DNA from: an uncultured Bacilli bacterium
GTDB taxonomy: Bacteria; Bacillota_I; Bacilli_A; RF39; UBA660
Length of the DNA: 42,388 bases
NCBI GenBank assembly: GCA_947632715.1
Contig: CANRQF010000005.1
Coordinates: forward strand, 1 to 42,388
Direction: 5' to 3'
Position 1 is the stretch's first letter; each line of letters begins with the position of its first letter. This document shows positions 30,619 through 40,252 of the stretch, piece after piece. The notes beneath the pieces were generated by a model that did not search any database, was not told the DNA's origin, and saw nothing but the letters and a program-made list of their open reading frames with translations. Position numbers and translations under genes: made by a program.

Positions 30619-31366
30619 AGTCTCTTTTTCCTTTCATTCTTCTTTTTATCATTATTTTATCTATTTCATTCATTCTTGTATTATAAGCATTATAATCTTC
30701 ATCCGTAATATTTCCTTCTTTTATTATATCTAAATAATTATTATATTCATTTTCTAATTTTTCATAATCTATATCATTCATATATACTTCTTGTTCATAT
30801 CTTTTAATAAACATCCCCATATCTAATACTTGACGATAGTTTATTGTTATTTTATTAGTTTTAAAATTCTTACGATATATATATCTATTTAAAAAATTAT
30901 CTATATATTTATTAACTTCTTCTAAAGGATTATTAGTAGCAATTAAACTTTGATAATGAAATTTTATATATGCTAATTCTTCATTAAAAGCATTAATATT
31001 TATTAAATAATTATAATATTTATCTAAAAAGCATTTTAAAAAATCAGTATTATTTTGATTTATAATAAAGTAATTTTTAATAAACCCAATATTTAAATAA
31101 TCTAAGTCATTTTTATAAACTATATCATAATTTAATAATTCTTTTTTACCCTTTTTTTCTGCCATAATACCTAATTTATAATTAATGTATTCTTTGTTAA
31201 GTAAATTGTTATCAATTAAGTATAATTTTAATTCTTCTTCGTTATTAAATTTTGAGGTAAAGTTTACTATCGCATTTAAAGTCGTTTTTTTAGTAGGATG
31301 ATGCATAAATTTAATTCTTCCAAACTTATTATCAATACCACTATAAAAAATTAAATCATAATTCAT
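30599..31366 (-). CDS. Hypothetical protein, 255 aa, upstream of def
   Basis: Not recognised. I place the start at the ATG at 31366 because AAAGAGG lies just upstream; the track's start at 31420 is inside the promoter. The protein is charged, Tyr/Asn/Lys-rich and predicted helical, without membrane segments. It begins NYDLIFYSGIDNKFGRIKFMHHP. It is the first gene of a two-gene unit with def, driven by a strong promoter. Confidence 0.7.
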   Translation of the reverse strand: MNYDLIFYSGIDNKFGRIKFMHHPTKKTTLNAIVNFTSKFNNEEELKLYLIDNNLLNKEYINYKLGIMAEKKGKKELLNYDIVYKNDLDYLNIGFIKNYFIINQNNTDFLKCFLDKYYNYLININAFNEELAYIKFHYQSLIATNNPLEEVNKYIDNFLNRYIYRKNFKTNKITINYRQVLDMGMFIKRYEQEVYMNDIDYEKLENEYNNYLDIIKEGNITDEDYNAYNTRMNEIDKIMIKRRMKGKRDYGVTKD

Positions 31367-31391
31367 AATAAAACCTCTTTTATGTGTATAG

Positions 31392-31420
31392 ATTTTATCA
31401 TATTTACTATATTTTGTCAA
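31392..31420 (-). promoter_or_regulatory. Promoter of the unknown gene-def unit
   Basis: Read on the minus strand: TTGACA (31420-31415), 17 bases, TAAAAT (31397-31392), upstream of ATG 31366. Confidence 0.75.
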
Positions 31421-31462
31421 ATTAACGTAAAATTATGACAACAATTAAACTATAAATAGATA

Positions 31463-31491
31463 TTGATTTTAAAATAGTGGTATTATATAAT
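31463..31491 (+). promoter_or_regulatory. Promoter of the Cys-rich surface protein gene
   Basis: TTGATT (31463-31468), 17 bases, TATAAT (31486-31491). Confidence 0.75.
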
Positions 31492-31516
31492 TATATTAGA
31501 TAGAGAGTGTGAAGTA

Positions 31517-32635
31517 ATGAAAAGAAAAGATATATTAATAATAATTTCTATAGTTTTTGTAATTTGCCTTGTTGGGGTTATTACATTTACAACTAAATCA
31601 CTTAACCAAGAGTATCCTAAAGGGGATATTGAAAAGGGAGAAGTAATTAACCCATCGAAGTTTTCAATATACATTGAAGATGAAAATGGTAATTGGGTTA
31701 AGTATAATATTGGTAATGGCGCATGGCCTGGAGAAGAATATGAATATGACCATGCTGCTTGTGTAGACAAAGATGGTAATCCAACTGATTATCAACCAAA
31801 AATTGAAAGAAAAGAAGATGGTAAAGTTTATGTAGAAAGTAATTCTTCAGTTAAATGTGATTTATATTTTAGAAGAGCTACATCAGAACCTGGACCTGGA
31901 ACTACAGACCCAGAACCAGAACCTCCTGTAGAACAAGAATTACCAACATGTTCATTAGATATAATAGTTGCTACTGGTAGTAAAATAGTAAAAATTACTC
32001 CTAAAAATGCTGATCAATTTGGTATTATAAGTTGGCCTAGGTCAGATGAATCTGGTTTTCAAATACCTAAAGATTCTGTAAAATATGATGGTAATGAAAC
32101 TATTAAATATCAAGATGAAGTATCTTTCTATGGCCTTGTTAAAAATGCTGCAGGCGAAAATTATTGCCGAATGGATGTTGTTCCAACACCACCTGAACAT
32201 GACCCTGGTACATGTAATCCTATATATGGTGATGGTGATAAGTCTGACATAAGTTGTTCATACCAAAAGGTTAAAGTAAAATCGTGTGGTAATGGTATGT
32301 CGTTTACTAATGCATATCGTTTTAATTGCCTAGATCCAATTGATTCAAAAATTTATTATGATAAATGTCCAACTGGTGAAAAAATCTTCCCAGTAGCTCA
32401 AACTGTTTATACTGGTGAAATTTTCGAACAATGTCAATGCGGTCCTGATACAACAAAACCAATCTCTGGATATACATGCTCATATTCAGGAAAAAAATAT
32501 AAAATAGATGACTATGAAAACGCTCAACAAGAATGTAGTAAAGATTGTAGTGGTGAACCAGTATGTGAAGACGGATATTCTAAAGAAAATTATGCTGGTG
32601 AATATTTGTGCGTTAGAAGATTAAATTTCCATTAA
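31517..32635 (+). CDS. Cys-rich membrane-anchored surface protein
   Basis: The 372-aa protein has an N-terminal signal anchor (about 6-25, after MKRKD), an extracellular region of about 100 residues with the segment KVYVESNSSVKCDLYFRR, a proline/glutamate linker (PGPGTTDPEPEPP, about 125-140), and a C-terminal half with about 20 cysteines. No LPxTG sorting motif is seen. The many Cys suggest disulfides or metal binding outside the cell. No named family is recognised. Codon use is slightly richer in C and G than in neighbours, as expected for its Pro/Gly/Cys content. It appears monocistronic. Confidence 0.75.
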   Translation: MKRKDILIIISIVFVICLVGVITFTTKSLNQEYPKGDIEKGEVINPSKFSIYIEDENGNWVKYNIGNGAWPGEEYEYDHAACVDKDGNPTDYQPKIERKEDGKVYVESNSSVKCDLYFRRATSEPGPGTTDPEPEPPVEQELPTCSLDIIVATGSKIVKITPKNADQFGIISWPRSDESGFQIPKDSVKYDGNETIKYQDEVSFYGLVKNAAGENYCRMDVVPTPPEHDPGTCNPIYGDGDKSDISCSYQKVKVKSCGNGMSFTNAYRFNCLDPIDSKIYYDKCPTGEKIFPVAQTVYTGEIFEQCQCGPDTTKPISGYTCSYSGKKYKIDDYENAQQECSKDCSGEPVCEDGYSKENYAGEYLCVRRLNFH

Positions 32636-32686
32636 TAGTTAAAAATGATATATCCTCTTTTGTATAAATAAATAGATACTTTTAAA

Positions 32687-32725
32687 AAACACTAAATTAT
32701 GGTATTATTAATTTGGTGTTTTTTT
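32687..32725 (+). promoter_or_regulatory. Terminator-like hairpin fused to the lepA promoter and start
   Basis: AAACACTAAATT (32687-32698) pairs with AATTTGGTGTTT (32710-32721), followed by T residues up to the lepA ATG at 32726. An extended -10, TGGTATTAT (32700-32708), lies mostly in the loop. GGTG in the 3' arm is the only visible binding site for lepA. Confidence 0.6.
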
Positions 32726-34525
32726 ATGCAAAATAAAAATATTAGAAATTTTTGTATTATTGCTCATATTGATCATGGGAAAAGTACACTTGCTGATCGT
32801 ATATTAGAAATTACGGGTGCTGTATCTAAAAGAGAGATGAAAGATCAACTTTTAGATAGTATGGATATTGAAAGAGAAAGAGGAATAACTATAAAATTAA
32901 ATACAGTTAAATTAAATTATACTTATAATAATAAAGAGTATATTTTAAATTTAATTGATACTCCCGGACATGTTGATTTTTCTTATGAAGTGAGTCGTAG
33001 TTTAGCTGCTTGTGAAGGTGCTATTTTAGTTGTTGATGCTGCTCAAGGAATTGAGGCTCAAACACTTGCTAATTTATATTTAGCAATGGAACAAAATTTA
33101 ACAATTATTCCCGTTATTAATAAAATAGATTTACCTAATGCCGATATTCCTAAAGTAAAAAGAGAATTAATTAATGTTTTAGGATTTAAAGATGAAGATA
33201 TTCTTTTATGCAGTGGTAAAACTGGTGCTGGAGTAAAAGAATTATTAGATAGAGTTGTGGAAGTAATACCGGCACCAATTATAAATGAAGATAAAGAAAC
33301 TAGAGCATTAATATATGATTCTTATTTTGATAGTTATAAAGGTGTTGTATTATTAATTAAAGTAGTTGATGGTACAATCAAAATAAAAGATAAAATCAAA
33401 ATGCTTGCCACTAACAAAGTTTTTGAAGTAACAGAACTAGGTGTTAAAACACCGAAAGAAGAAAACCTAGATTCTCTAAAAAGTGGCGAAGTTGGCTTTT
33501 TATCTGGGGCTATTAAAGATATTTCTAGTGTTCATGTTGGTGATACGATTACTGTTTTAGGAAAAGAAGCTACTGAACCTCTTGCTGGATATCACAAAAT
33601 GAAACCTATGGTCTATTCTGGAATCTATCCTGTTGAAGCAAATAAATATGAAATGTTAAAAGATGCTTTGGAGAAATTAAAATTAAATGATGCATCTCTT
33701 ACTTTTGAACCAGTTACAAGTGAAGCCTTAGGTTTTGGTTTTCATACTGGCTTTTTAGGTCTTTTACATAGTGAAATTATAACAACAAGATTAGAAAGAG
33801 AATTTAATTTAGATATTGTTGTTACAAGTCCTACTGTTTTATATGAAACTTATATGACAGATGGTAGTATGGTATTAGTTGATAACCCAAGTAAAATGCC
33901 TCCAAGAGAAAAGATTAGTATGATAAAAGAACCATATATTTATACCAATATTATTGCTCCATCTAATTGTGTTGGTAGTATAATGGAACTTTGTCAAAAT
34001 AAAAGAGGAATATATAAAAATATTGATTATATTAATGATACAAGAGTTAATATTCATTATGAATTACCTCTAGCAGAAGTTGTTTATGATTTTTATGATA
34101 AACTTAAAAGTCGAACTAGTGGTTATGCTTCATTTGATTATGAACTTATTGGTTATAAAGAAAGTAATTTAGTTAAGATGGATATTTTACTTAATGGGGA
34201 TAAAGTTGATGCTTTATCGATGATTGTTCATAAAGATTTTGCTTATGAAAAAGGAAGAAGTATTACGAAAAAATTGAGAGAAACAATTCCAAGACAAATG
34301 TTTCAAGTTAGTATTCAAGCTAGTATTGGTTCTAAGATAATAGCAAGAGAAGATATAAGTGCAATGCGAAAAAATGTCCTTGCTAAGTGCTATGGTGGCG
34401 ATATTACCAGAAAGAAAAAATTACTAGAAGCCCAAAAAGAAGGTAAAAAGAGAATGAAAATGATTGGTAAAGTAGAAGTACCAAGTGATGTTTTCTTAAA
34501 GATATTAGAAAGTGATGATGAATAA
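32726..34525 (+). CDS. lepA: Elongation factor 4 (LepA)
   Basis: LepA is a ribosome-dependent GTPase related to EF-G. From ATG 32726 it has 599 aa, the family norm. The G domain shows AHIDHGKST, the switch region [14 protein letters not shown] and NKIDLP. Domains II, III and V follow, and the LepA-specific C-terminus is complete with [20 protein letters not shown]. The track's start at 32699 lies in the promoter hairpin. It heads a lepA-unknown-hemW unit, similar to the lepA-hemW pair of Bacillus. Confidence 0.97.
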   Translation: MQNKNIRNFCIIAHIDHGKSTLADRILEITGAVSKREMKDQLLDSMDIERERGITIKLNTVKLNYTYNNKEYILNLIDTPGHVDFSYEVSRSLAACEGAILVVDAAQGIEAQTLANLYLAMEQNLTIIPVINKIDLPNADIPKVKRELINVLGFKDEDILLCSGKTGAGVKELLDRVVEVIPAPIINEDKETRALIYDSYFDSYKGVVLLIKVVDGTIKIKDKIKMLATNKVFEVTELGVKTPKEENLDSLKSGEVGFLSGAIKDISSVHVGDTITVLGKEATEPLAGYHKMKPMVYSGIYPVEANKYEMLKDALEKLKLNDASLTFEPVTSEALGFGFHTGFLGLLHSEIITTRLEREFNLDIVVTSPTVLYETYMTDGSMVLVDNPSKMPPREKISMIKEPYIYTNIIAPSNCVGSIMELCQNKRGIYKNIDYINDTRVNIHYELPLAEVVYDFYDKLKSRTSGYASFDYELIGYKESNLVKMDILLNGDKVDALSMIVHKDFAYEKGRSITKKLRETIPRQMFQVSIQASIGSKIIAREDISAMRKNVLAKCYGGDITRKKKLLEAQKEGKKRMKMIGKVEVPSDVFLKILESDDE

Positions 34526-35367
34526 TGGATTTTCAAATGAATGATTTATATTTTGCAAATATAAGAAGAGTAGTATATTGTATATTAAATAAAAATGTTG
34601 CTGATACAAAAATAATGAAATTAACGGGATTAACTTATCGAGAAGTTTTAAAAATATTAAATGATAAAAAAGGTTTTGAATTAGCTTTTAGAGATAATGG
34701 TCAAACATATGAATTGATTCAAAAAATAAGATATAATAATTCGTTAAAATTTTTAGATGAAACAAATGAGAATAGTATAAATAATCTTTTAGGACATCAT
34801 TTTCATTATTTAGCCAAAAGTGATAAAGATAAAATTATTTTCTTAATATCACTTGCGTTAACTTATCGTTTAAATCTTGAAGCTTTAACCCTTTTAACTA
34901 ATGAAAATGAGCAAAAGTTATATTTAAAAATAGCAGCTTATACAAGTGATAAGCCTTTACTTACTAGTGCTATTAAATATTTATTTGAATATGAAGATAT
35001 AGATATTCAAAAGAATTTAATGGAAGCTGTATTATATTTAAATAATTTAGAGAAAGCATATCGTTTACAAGATGTCGATCTATATAAAGAATTATTATTT
35101 TTCGTCGGAGATACAGGTATAAAAGAATTAAAAGAAAAACGTCAAAATAAAGAGGATGAATTAATGACGCCATCTGAATATGAAATGTTATTAAATTATC
35201 AAATGAAATATGGTTTAACTACTGAGTATATTTGTCATAGTTTTAATGTAAAAAGAAAAAATTATAATAGTTTTCTTAATGTTCATTTTGACTTTCATCC
35301 TGAAGTAAAAAAACATTATAAAGATATGATTGCAGTAGTTAGTTATGGTACGACAAGGAGTATATAA
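34525..35367 (+). CDS. Hypothetical protein, 280 aa, between lepA and hemW
   Basis: Not recognised. The start codon overlaps the lepA stop by one base, and the last base overlaps the hemW start, so it is translationally coupled to both. The N-terminal NVADTKIMKLTGLTYREVLKIL (about 24-47) and C-terminal YGLTTEYICHSFNVKRKNYNSF (about 230-252) look like helix-turn-helix units; the middle is helical. Nucleic-acid binding is possible but not shown. In Bacillus this interval has no such gene. Confidence 0.7.
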   Translation: MDFQMNDLYFANIRRVVYCILNKNVADTKIMKLTGLTYREVLKILNDKKGFELAFRDNGQTYELIQKIRYNNSLKFLDETNENSINNLLGHHFHYLAKSDKDKIIFLISLALTYRLNLEALTLLTNENEQKLYLKIAAYTSDKPLLTSAIKYLFEYEDIDIQKNLMEAVLYLNNLEKAYRLQDVDLYKELLFFVGDTGIKELKEKRQNKEDELMTPSEYEMLLNYQMKYGLTTEYICHSFNVKRKNYNSFLNVHFDFHPEVKKHYKDMIAVVSYGTTRSI

Positions 35368-36449
35368 TGATAAGTGTATATATCCATATACCTTTTTGTA
35401 AATCAATATGTACTTATTGTGACTTTTGTAAAGTCTTATACAATAAAGAATGGGCTGTAGCATATTTAAAACAATTAAAAAATGAAATTAATGACCGTTA
35501 TATGGGGGAAGAAGTTAAAACTATATATATTGGAGGAGGTACTCCAAGTTGTTTATCATTAAAAGAAATAGAATTTTTACTAAAGTTAACAGATTTATTT
35601 AAAAAAGATAAATTAGAAGAGTTTACTTTTGAATGTAATATTGAAGATATCAATGCAGAATTATTAGCGATATTAAAAAAATATAATGTAAATCGTTTAA
35701 GTGTTGGTATTGAATCATTTGATGAAGAAAATTTACTATTAATGAAAAGATCTAATAATTATGAAGATACTTTAAAGAAAATAGAATTAATTAGAAAGAT
35801 GGGATTTAATAATTTAAATTTAGATTTGATCTATGCTCTTCCTGGGGAAAAGATGTCGATTTTAAAGAAAGATATAAAATTATTATTAAAACTTAATCCT
35901 GAACATATAAGTACTTATAGTTTAATGATTGAAGATAATACTTATTTAAGTTACAAGAAAGTAAATACTATTAATGAAGATGATGATGCCAAAATGTATG
36001 AATATATTGTTAGTAAACTTAGTAGTAAAGGCTATAACCATTATGAAATTAGTAATTTTTCCAAAAAAGGATATGAATCAAAACATAATTTAGTTTATTG
36101 GAATAATGAAGAATACTATGGCTTTGGCTGTGGGGCATCAGGTTATATCTCTGGGGTTAGATACAATAATACAAGAAGTTTAACCAGTTATATTAAGGGT
36201 AATATTAATTCAAGTGAAGAAATAATTTCTAAAAGAGGAAAAATGGAATATGAAGTGATATTAGGTCTTAGAAAAATAAAAGGAATTAATTTAGAAGAAT
36301 TTAAAACAAAATATCAAACTAGTATGGAAGATGAATTTCCTATTAAACCTCTTTTAAAAAATAAAGAGTTAATATTAAAGAATGGTAATATTATGATAAA
36401 TCCTAAAAAATTATATATAATGAATGAAATATTATTAAAATTAGTATAG
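35367..36449 (+). CDS. hemW: Radical SAM heme chaperone HemW
   Basis: HemW binds heme and a 4Fe-4S cluster and delivers heme to target proteins; it was formerly annotated as coproporphyrinogen oxidase HemN. The 360-aa protein has the radical-SAM motif CX3CX2C at C11, C15 and C18 (CKSICTYC), then GGGTPSCL, LSVGIESFDEENL and NLDLIYALPGE, and the C-terminal HemW segment. The HemW-type cluster (CxxxCxxC followed by Phe-Cys) rather than that of true HemN is seen. The location after lepA is the usual HemW setting. Confidence 0.93.
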   Translation: MISVYIHIPFCKSICTYCDFCKVLYNKEWAVAYLKQLKNEINDRYMGEEVKTIYIGGGTPSCLSLKEIEFLLKLTDLFKKDKLEEFTFECNIEDINAELLAILKKYNVNRLSVGIESFDEENLLLMKRSNNYEDTLKKIELIRKMGFNNLNLDLIYALPGEKMSILKKDIKLLLKLNPEHISTYSLMIEDNTYLSYKKVNTINEDDDAKMYEYIVSKLSSKGYNHYEISNFSKKGYESKHNLVYWNNEEYYGFGCGASGYISGVRYNNTRSLTSYIKGNINSSEEIISKRGKMEYEVILGLRKIKGINLEEFKTKYQTSMEDEFPIKPLLKNKELILKNGNIMINPKKLYIMNEILLKLV

Positions 36450-36486
36450 ATTAAATTATTTTATTTAAAATAATAATAGTGATAAT

Positions 36487-36885
36487 ATGATTAAAGATTT
36501 AAATATAAGTAATGCTTTATTAGATATAGATTTTAATGAATATATTTATGAATATACAGTGAGTACTAAAGAAGATATTGATCATTTAGATTTTATATAT
36601 ACTTTAAAAGAGGGAGTATCTATAAATATCGATAATAATAATTTAAATGATAATAATATTGTTACAATGACAGTTTATAATGATGAAGATATAAAAATAT
36701 ATACATTTTATGTTAATAAAGAATTAACTAATACAGTAAGTAAAATAGATGATTTAAAAGATAATTTAGATATACCTAAAAATGAATTACCCCTATTAAA
36801 AATCCAAATATTAACTATTAGTATTTTTATTATAATAATAGGAATATTTAGTATATTATTTCCTAGTAAAAAAAGTAAAACTTAG
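36487..36885 (+). CDS. Tail-anchored cadherin-like beta-sandwich protein
   Basis: A 132-aa protein. Residues about 1-80 have the look of the cadherin-like beta-sandwich domain found in Firmicutes surface proteins (YEYTVSTKEDIDHLDFIYTLKEG and a closing YTFYVNKE). A C-terminal hydrophobic helix (about 106-125) and a basic end (KKSKT) follow. There is no signal peptide, so topology is unclear; a C-tail anchor is likely. No strong binding site; GATAAT directly precedes the ATG. Function unknown. Confidence 0.65.
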   Translation: MIKDLNISNALLDIDFNEYIYEYTVSTKEDIDHLDFIYTLKEGVSINIDNNNLNDNNIVTMTVYNDEDIKIYTFYVNKELTNTVSKIDDLKDNLDIPKNELPLLKIQILTISIFIIIIGIFSILFPSKKSKT

Positions 36886-36904
36886 TCAAGTTTTATTTTT
36901 TTTA
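36877..36904 (+). terminator. Terminator after the beta-sandwich gene
   Basis: AAAACTT-AGTC-AAGTTTT followed by ATTTTTTTT, overlapping the stop codon. Confidence 0.82.
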
Positions 36905-36929
36905 CATATTATTTAGTGGGGGATTATAT

Positions 36930-37511
36930 TTGTATAAATTAATTAAACATCGAGGAATTCATAATAAAGATATTAAAGAAAATAGTTATGAAGGGATATT
37001 ACTTGCTTTAAATGATCAAAAATATATGGGAGTAGAGTTTGATATAAGAGAAACGTTAGATCATGAATTTATTATTTATCATGATCCAATGTTTAATAAT
37101 AAATTAATAAGTAATAGTAAATATAATGAATTATCAAGATATATACCAAAATTAGAAGATATACTTAAAATAAAGAGTAATAAATTATTTTTAATAGAGA
37201 TTAAAAATATTAATAATTTTCATAAATTTATTAATTTATTAAATAAATATAAGAGTAAAAAGATATATGTTATGAGTTTTTCCAATAATTTAATTGCTAA
37301 AGTAAATATTGAGAAAAGAAATTATAAAGTAGGAGTATTAAATTATGTTTTAAATACGAATAATGATATTAAAAATTTAGATTTTGTTGTAATATTAAAT
37401 AGTTTAATTAATACTCATATGATAAATCTTCTTAAGCCTTTAGAAGTATTTTCTTATGGTTTAAGAGAAAAAATTAAATATGAAAGTGTCTATTATATAG
37501 TTGATAAGTAG
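36930..37511 (+). CDS. Short glycerophosphodiester phosphodiesterase
   Basis: GDPD enzymes cleave glycerophosphodiesters to glycerol-3-phosphate and an alcohol. The catalytic residues are visible: H7-R8 in KHRGIHN, E36 and D38 in GVEFDIRE, H51-D52 in IYHDP, and a later LIEIKN. At 193 aa it is shorter than the usual 230-250 aa, and the C-terminal strands look reduced. The start is TTG 36930 with GTGGGGG upstream; no closer ATG fits. Role in lipid turnover or phosphate supply is inferred. Confidence 0.8.
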   Translation: MYKLIKHRGIHNKDIKENSYEGILLALNDQKYMGVEFDIRETLDHEFIIYHDPMFNNKLISNSKYNELSRYIPKLEDILKIKSNKLFLIEIKNINNFHKFINLLNKYKSKKIYVMSFSNNLIAKVNIEKRNYKVGVLNYVLNTNNDIKNLDFVVILNSLINTHMINLLKPLEVFSYGLREKIKYESVYYIVDK

Positions 37512-37552
37512 TTAATTTACTTTATTTATGATATAATTTAGAAGGTGGTATT

Positions 37553-38632
37553 ATGAAATTAATTGTTTCCGCTGGTGGAACGGGTGGCCATATTTATCCG
37601 GCACTCGCAATAATAAATAAATTTAGAGAAAAAGAACCTAATTTAGAAGTTCTTTATATTGGAACTCATAATCGAATGGAAAAAGATATAATACCAAAAT
37701 ATAATATTAAATATGAAGAATTAGAAATATATGGTTTAAATAAAGGATATTTTATTAGAAATATTAAAAATATAAATTATTTAAGAAAAGCTTATCATAA
37801 ATGTCTAAAAATAATGAAAGAATTTAAACCAGATTTAGTTATTGGGGTTGGTGGTTATGTGACAATGCCTGTTATTTTAGCAAGCTCTCATCTTAAAATT
37901 AAAACTATCATCCATGAGCAAAATAGTATCCCCGGTAAAACTAATAAAATATTAAGTAAGAAGGCTAATATTGTTTTTACTTCTTTTAAGGATACAAAAG
38001 ACTATTTTGCTAAGAAAGTTAAAGTGGTTTATTCCGGAAATCCCAGTGCTGATAATGTTATTAATTTAAAACCAATGACTAAAAAAGATGTTGGCTTTAA
38101 TGATAATCCTTTAGTACTTATTACAATGGGTTCCTTAGGTAGTATGTCTGTTAATAAAAAATTAGAAGAATTTTTAAAACTTGCCAATAATGCTTCTTTT
38201 AATGTCTTATTTATAACTGGTAAAGATAATTATGATGAATTTATTAAGAATAAGAAATATAGTAAAAACATTAAAATAATTCCTTATTTAGATAATTTAT
38301 CATCATTATTAAAGTCTTGTGATTTAGTTATAAGTAGAGCAGGAGCAAGTATTATATCAGAAATACTTATGGCTTCAATTCCAAGTATCTTAATACCTAG
38401 TCCAAATGTTGCCAATAACCATCAATATTATAATGCTAAAAGTTTATATGATAATGGACTAGCTTTAATGATTGAGGAAGATAAATTAGATAGTAAAAAA
38501 TTATATAGTGATCTAAAAATGCTAATTAAGGGAAATACCATTTATAAAAATATTCAAAATAATTTAAATAAATATGAAAAAAATAGTGCTAGTGAAATTA
38601 TTTATAATAAAGTAAAGGAATTAATAAAATGA
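37553..38632 (+). CDS. murG: Undecaprenyl-PP-MurNAc-pentapeptide GlcNAc transferase
   Basis: MurG converts lipid I to lipid II at the inner face of the membrane. The 359-aa GT28 protein has the glycine-rich loop GGTGGHIYPALA (about 8-19), VGVGGYVTMPV, HEQNSIPG, and the C-terminal SRAGASIISEI and PSPNVANNHQ motifs. AAGGTGG precedes the ATG, and TATAAT at 37532-37537 probably drives the murG-murB-ftsQ-queH set. It overlaps murB by four bases. Confidence 0.96.
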   Translation: MKLIVSAGGTGGHIYPALAIINKFREKEPNLEVLYIGTHNRMEKDIIPKYNIKYEELEIYGLNKGYFIRNIKNINYLRKAYHKCLKIMKEFKPDLVIGVGGYVTMPVILASSHLKIKTIIHEQNSIPGKTNKILSKKANIVFTSFKDTKDYFAKKVKVVYSGNPSADNVINLKPMTKKDVGFNDNPLVLITMGSLGSMSVNKKLEEFLKLANNASFNVLFITGKDNYDEFIKNKKYSKNIKIIPYLDNLSSLLKSCDLVISRAGASIISEILMASIPSILIPSPNVANNHQYYNAKSLYDNGLALMIEEDKLDSKKLYSDLKMLIKGNTIYKNIQNNLNKYEKNSASEIIYNKVKELIK

Positions 38633-39501
38633 ATGAATATGGTGAAGTAATAGAAAATGTATCTTTAAAAAATTATAATACTTATAGAATTGATACTCAT
38701 GCTAAATATTTAATTAAACCTTATGATGTTAATAACTTACAAAAGTTGATTAAATATTTAGATAATGAAAAAATAAAGTATTATATATTGGGTAAAGGTT
38801 CAAATGTAATACTTCCAGATCAATATTTTGATGGGGTAATTATTAATTTAGACAATTTAAATAAGGTTGTTATAAATAATGAAGAAGTTTATGCTGATGC
38901 TGGTATATCATTAAGTAATTTAGTATTAAAGACAGTAGATAGTAATTTAGCAGGACTAGAAAATTTAGCTAATATTCCTGGTACTTTAGGGGGAGCATTA
39001 TATGGTAATGCCGGAGCCTATAATACATGTATCTTTGATGTTTTAGAAGATATAACAATTATAAAAGATAATGAACTTAAAACTATTTTAAAAGATGATA
39101 TAAAATATAGTTATCGGGATACAGAATTTAAGCATTATGATTGTATAATTATAAGTTGTCATTTAAAGTTAAAAAAGGGAAATAAAGAAGAATTATTAAA
39201 GATAATTAATGAAAATAAAATAAAAAGAAAGAATAGCCAACCATTAAGTGAACCAAATGCTGGTAGTGTCTTTAAAAATCCAGAGGGATATTCAGCAGGG
39301 AAATTAATTGATGATTTAAATTTAAAAGGATTTCATGTTAATGATGCCTATGTATCTACTATTCATGCTAATTTTATTGTCAATAAAGGTAAAGCAACTA
39401 GTGCTGATATAAAAAAACTTATTTCACTAATAAAAGAAAAAGTGTATAATGAATATAATATAAAGTTAGAATTAGAACAAATAATAGTTGAGTGGGATTA
39501 G
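38629..39501 (+). CDS. murB: UDP-N-acetylenolpyruvoylglucosamine reductase
   Basis: MurB reduces UDP-GlcNAc-enolpyruvate to UDP-MurNAc using FAD and NADPH. The 290-aa protein belongs to the shorter type II group, with GKGSNVILPD, NIPGTLGGALYGNAGAYN, YSYRDTEFK, the catalytic Ser in NAGSVFKNP, and a C-terminal Glu region. The ATG overlaps the murG stop, and its end overlaps the binding region of ftsQ. Confidence 0.95.
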   Translation: MNEYGEVIENVSLKNYNTYRIDTHAKYLIKPYDVNNLQKLIKYLDNEKIKYYILGKGSNVILPDQYFDGVIINLDNLNKVVINNEEVYADAGISLSNLVLKTVDSNLAGLENLANIPGTLGGALYGNAGAYNTCIFDVLEDITIIKDNELKTILKDDIKYSYRDTEFKHYDCIIISCHLKLKKGNKEELLKIINENKIKRKNSQPLSEPNAGSVFKNPEGYSAGKLIDDLNLKGFHVNDAYVSTIHANFIVNKGKATSADIKKLISLIKEKVYNEYNIKLELEQIIVEWD

Positions 39502-39502
39502 A

Positions 39503-40252
39503 ATGAAAGAAAATAAGAAAAAAAGAAAATTGAGAATAAAAGGATTAATATTAATATTATTAATAATTTATATAATTGTAACAGTAATATTTTATATTAT
39601 AAATGTTCCTGTTAAAAAAATATATATATCTGGAAATCATTATTTAAAAGATAATTATCTAATTAATTATTTACAAATAGATGAATCTATTTTAAAAGTA
39701 AGTAAGAAGAAAATAAAAAACAAATTATTAGATTTAGGATTAGTTAAAGATGTTAAAATTACGAAAAATCTATTAGGAACTTTATATATTAAAATAGAAG
39801 AAGAAAAAATATTATTTTACAATTATAATAAAAATAAAATAATTTTATCGGGTGGCGATGAAATAGAATATGATAATTCTTATTTAGGAGTACCAACATT
39901 AATTAATTATGTACCTGATGATATTTATAAAGAATTAATTAAAAAAATGACTAAAGTTAATGATGAAACAATTGTTAAAATTAGTGAAATAGAGTATAAT
40001 CCTTCTTTGGTGGGCGAAAAAGTTATTGATGATAAAAGATTTTTATTTAGAATGAATGATGGTAATAAAGTATATATAAATACTGTTAATATGGAAAAAA
40101 TAAATAATTATTTAGAAATATATGATTTAGTTGTTAATAAAAACGGTTTAGTAAAAGGCTGTTTATATTTAGATAGTAATAGTGATAATAAATACTTTAG
40201 TGATTGTGAAGAAGAAAAAATAATAGATAAAGATGTAAATGGTGATGCTTGA
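39503..40252 (+). CDS. ftsQ: Cell division protein DivIB/FtsQ
   Basis: DivIB/FtsQ is a divisome protein with a basic cytoplasmic start (KENKKKRKLRIKG), one membrane helix (about 13-36), and a POTRA domain beginning at VPVKKIYISGNHYLKDNYL, then a beta domain. From ATG 39503 it has 249 aa. The track's TTG 39488 lies in the end of murB. The position after murB and murG fits the division and cell-wall cluster. Confidence 0.87.
   Translation: MKENKKKRKLRIKGLILILLIIYIIVTVIFYIINVPVKKIYISGNHYLKDNYLINYLQIDESILKVSKKKIKNKLLDLGLVKDVKITKNLLGTLYIKIEEEKILFYNYNKNKIILSGGDEIEYDNSYLGVPTLINYVPDDIYKELIKKMTKVNDETIVKISEIEYNPSLVGEKVIDDKRFLFRMNDGNKVYINTVNMEKINNYLEIYDLVVNKNGLVKGCLYLDSNSDNKYFSDCEEEKIIDKDVNGDA

Noticed and set aside
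31483-31770. Minus-strand 95-aa ORF over the surface protein start
   Set aside because: Shadow; the plus-strand gene has a consensus promoter and a signal anchor.
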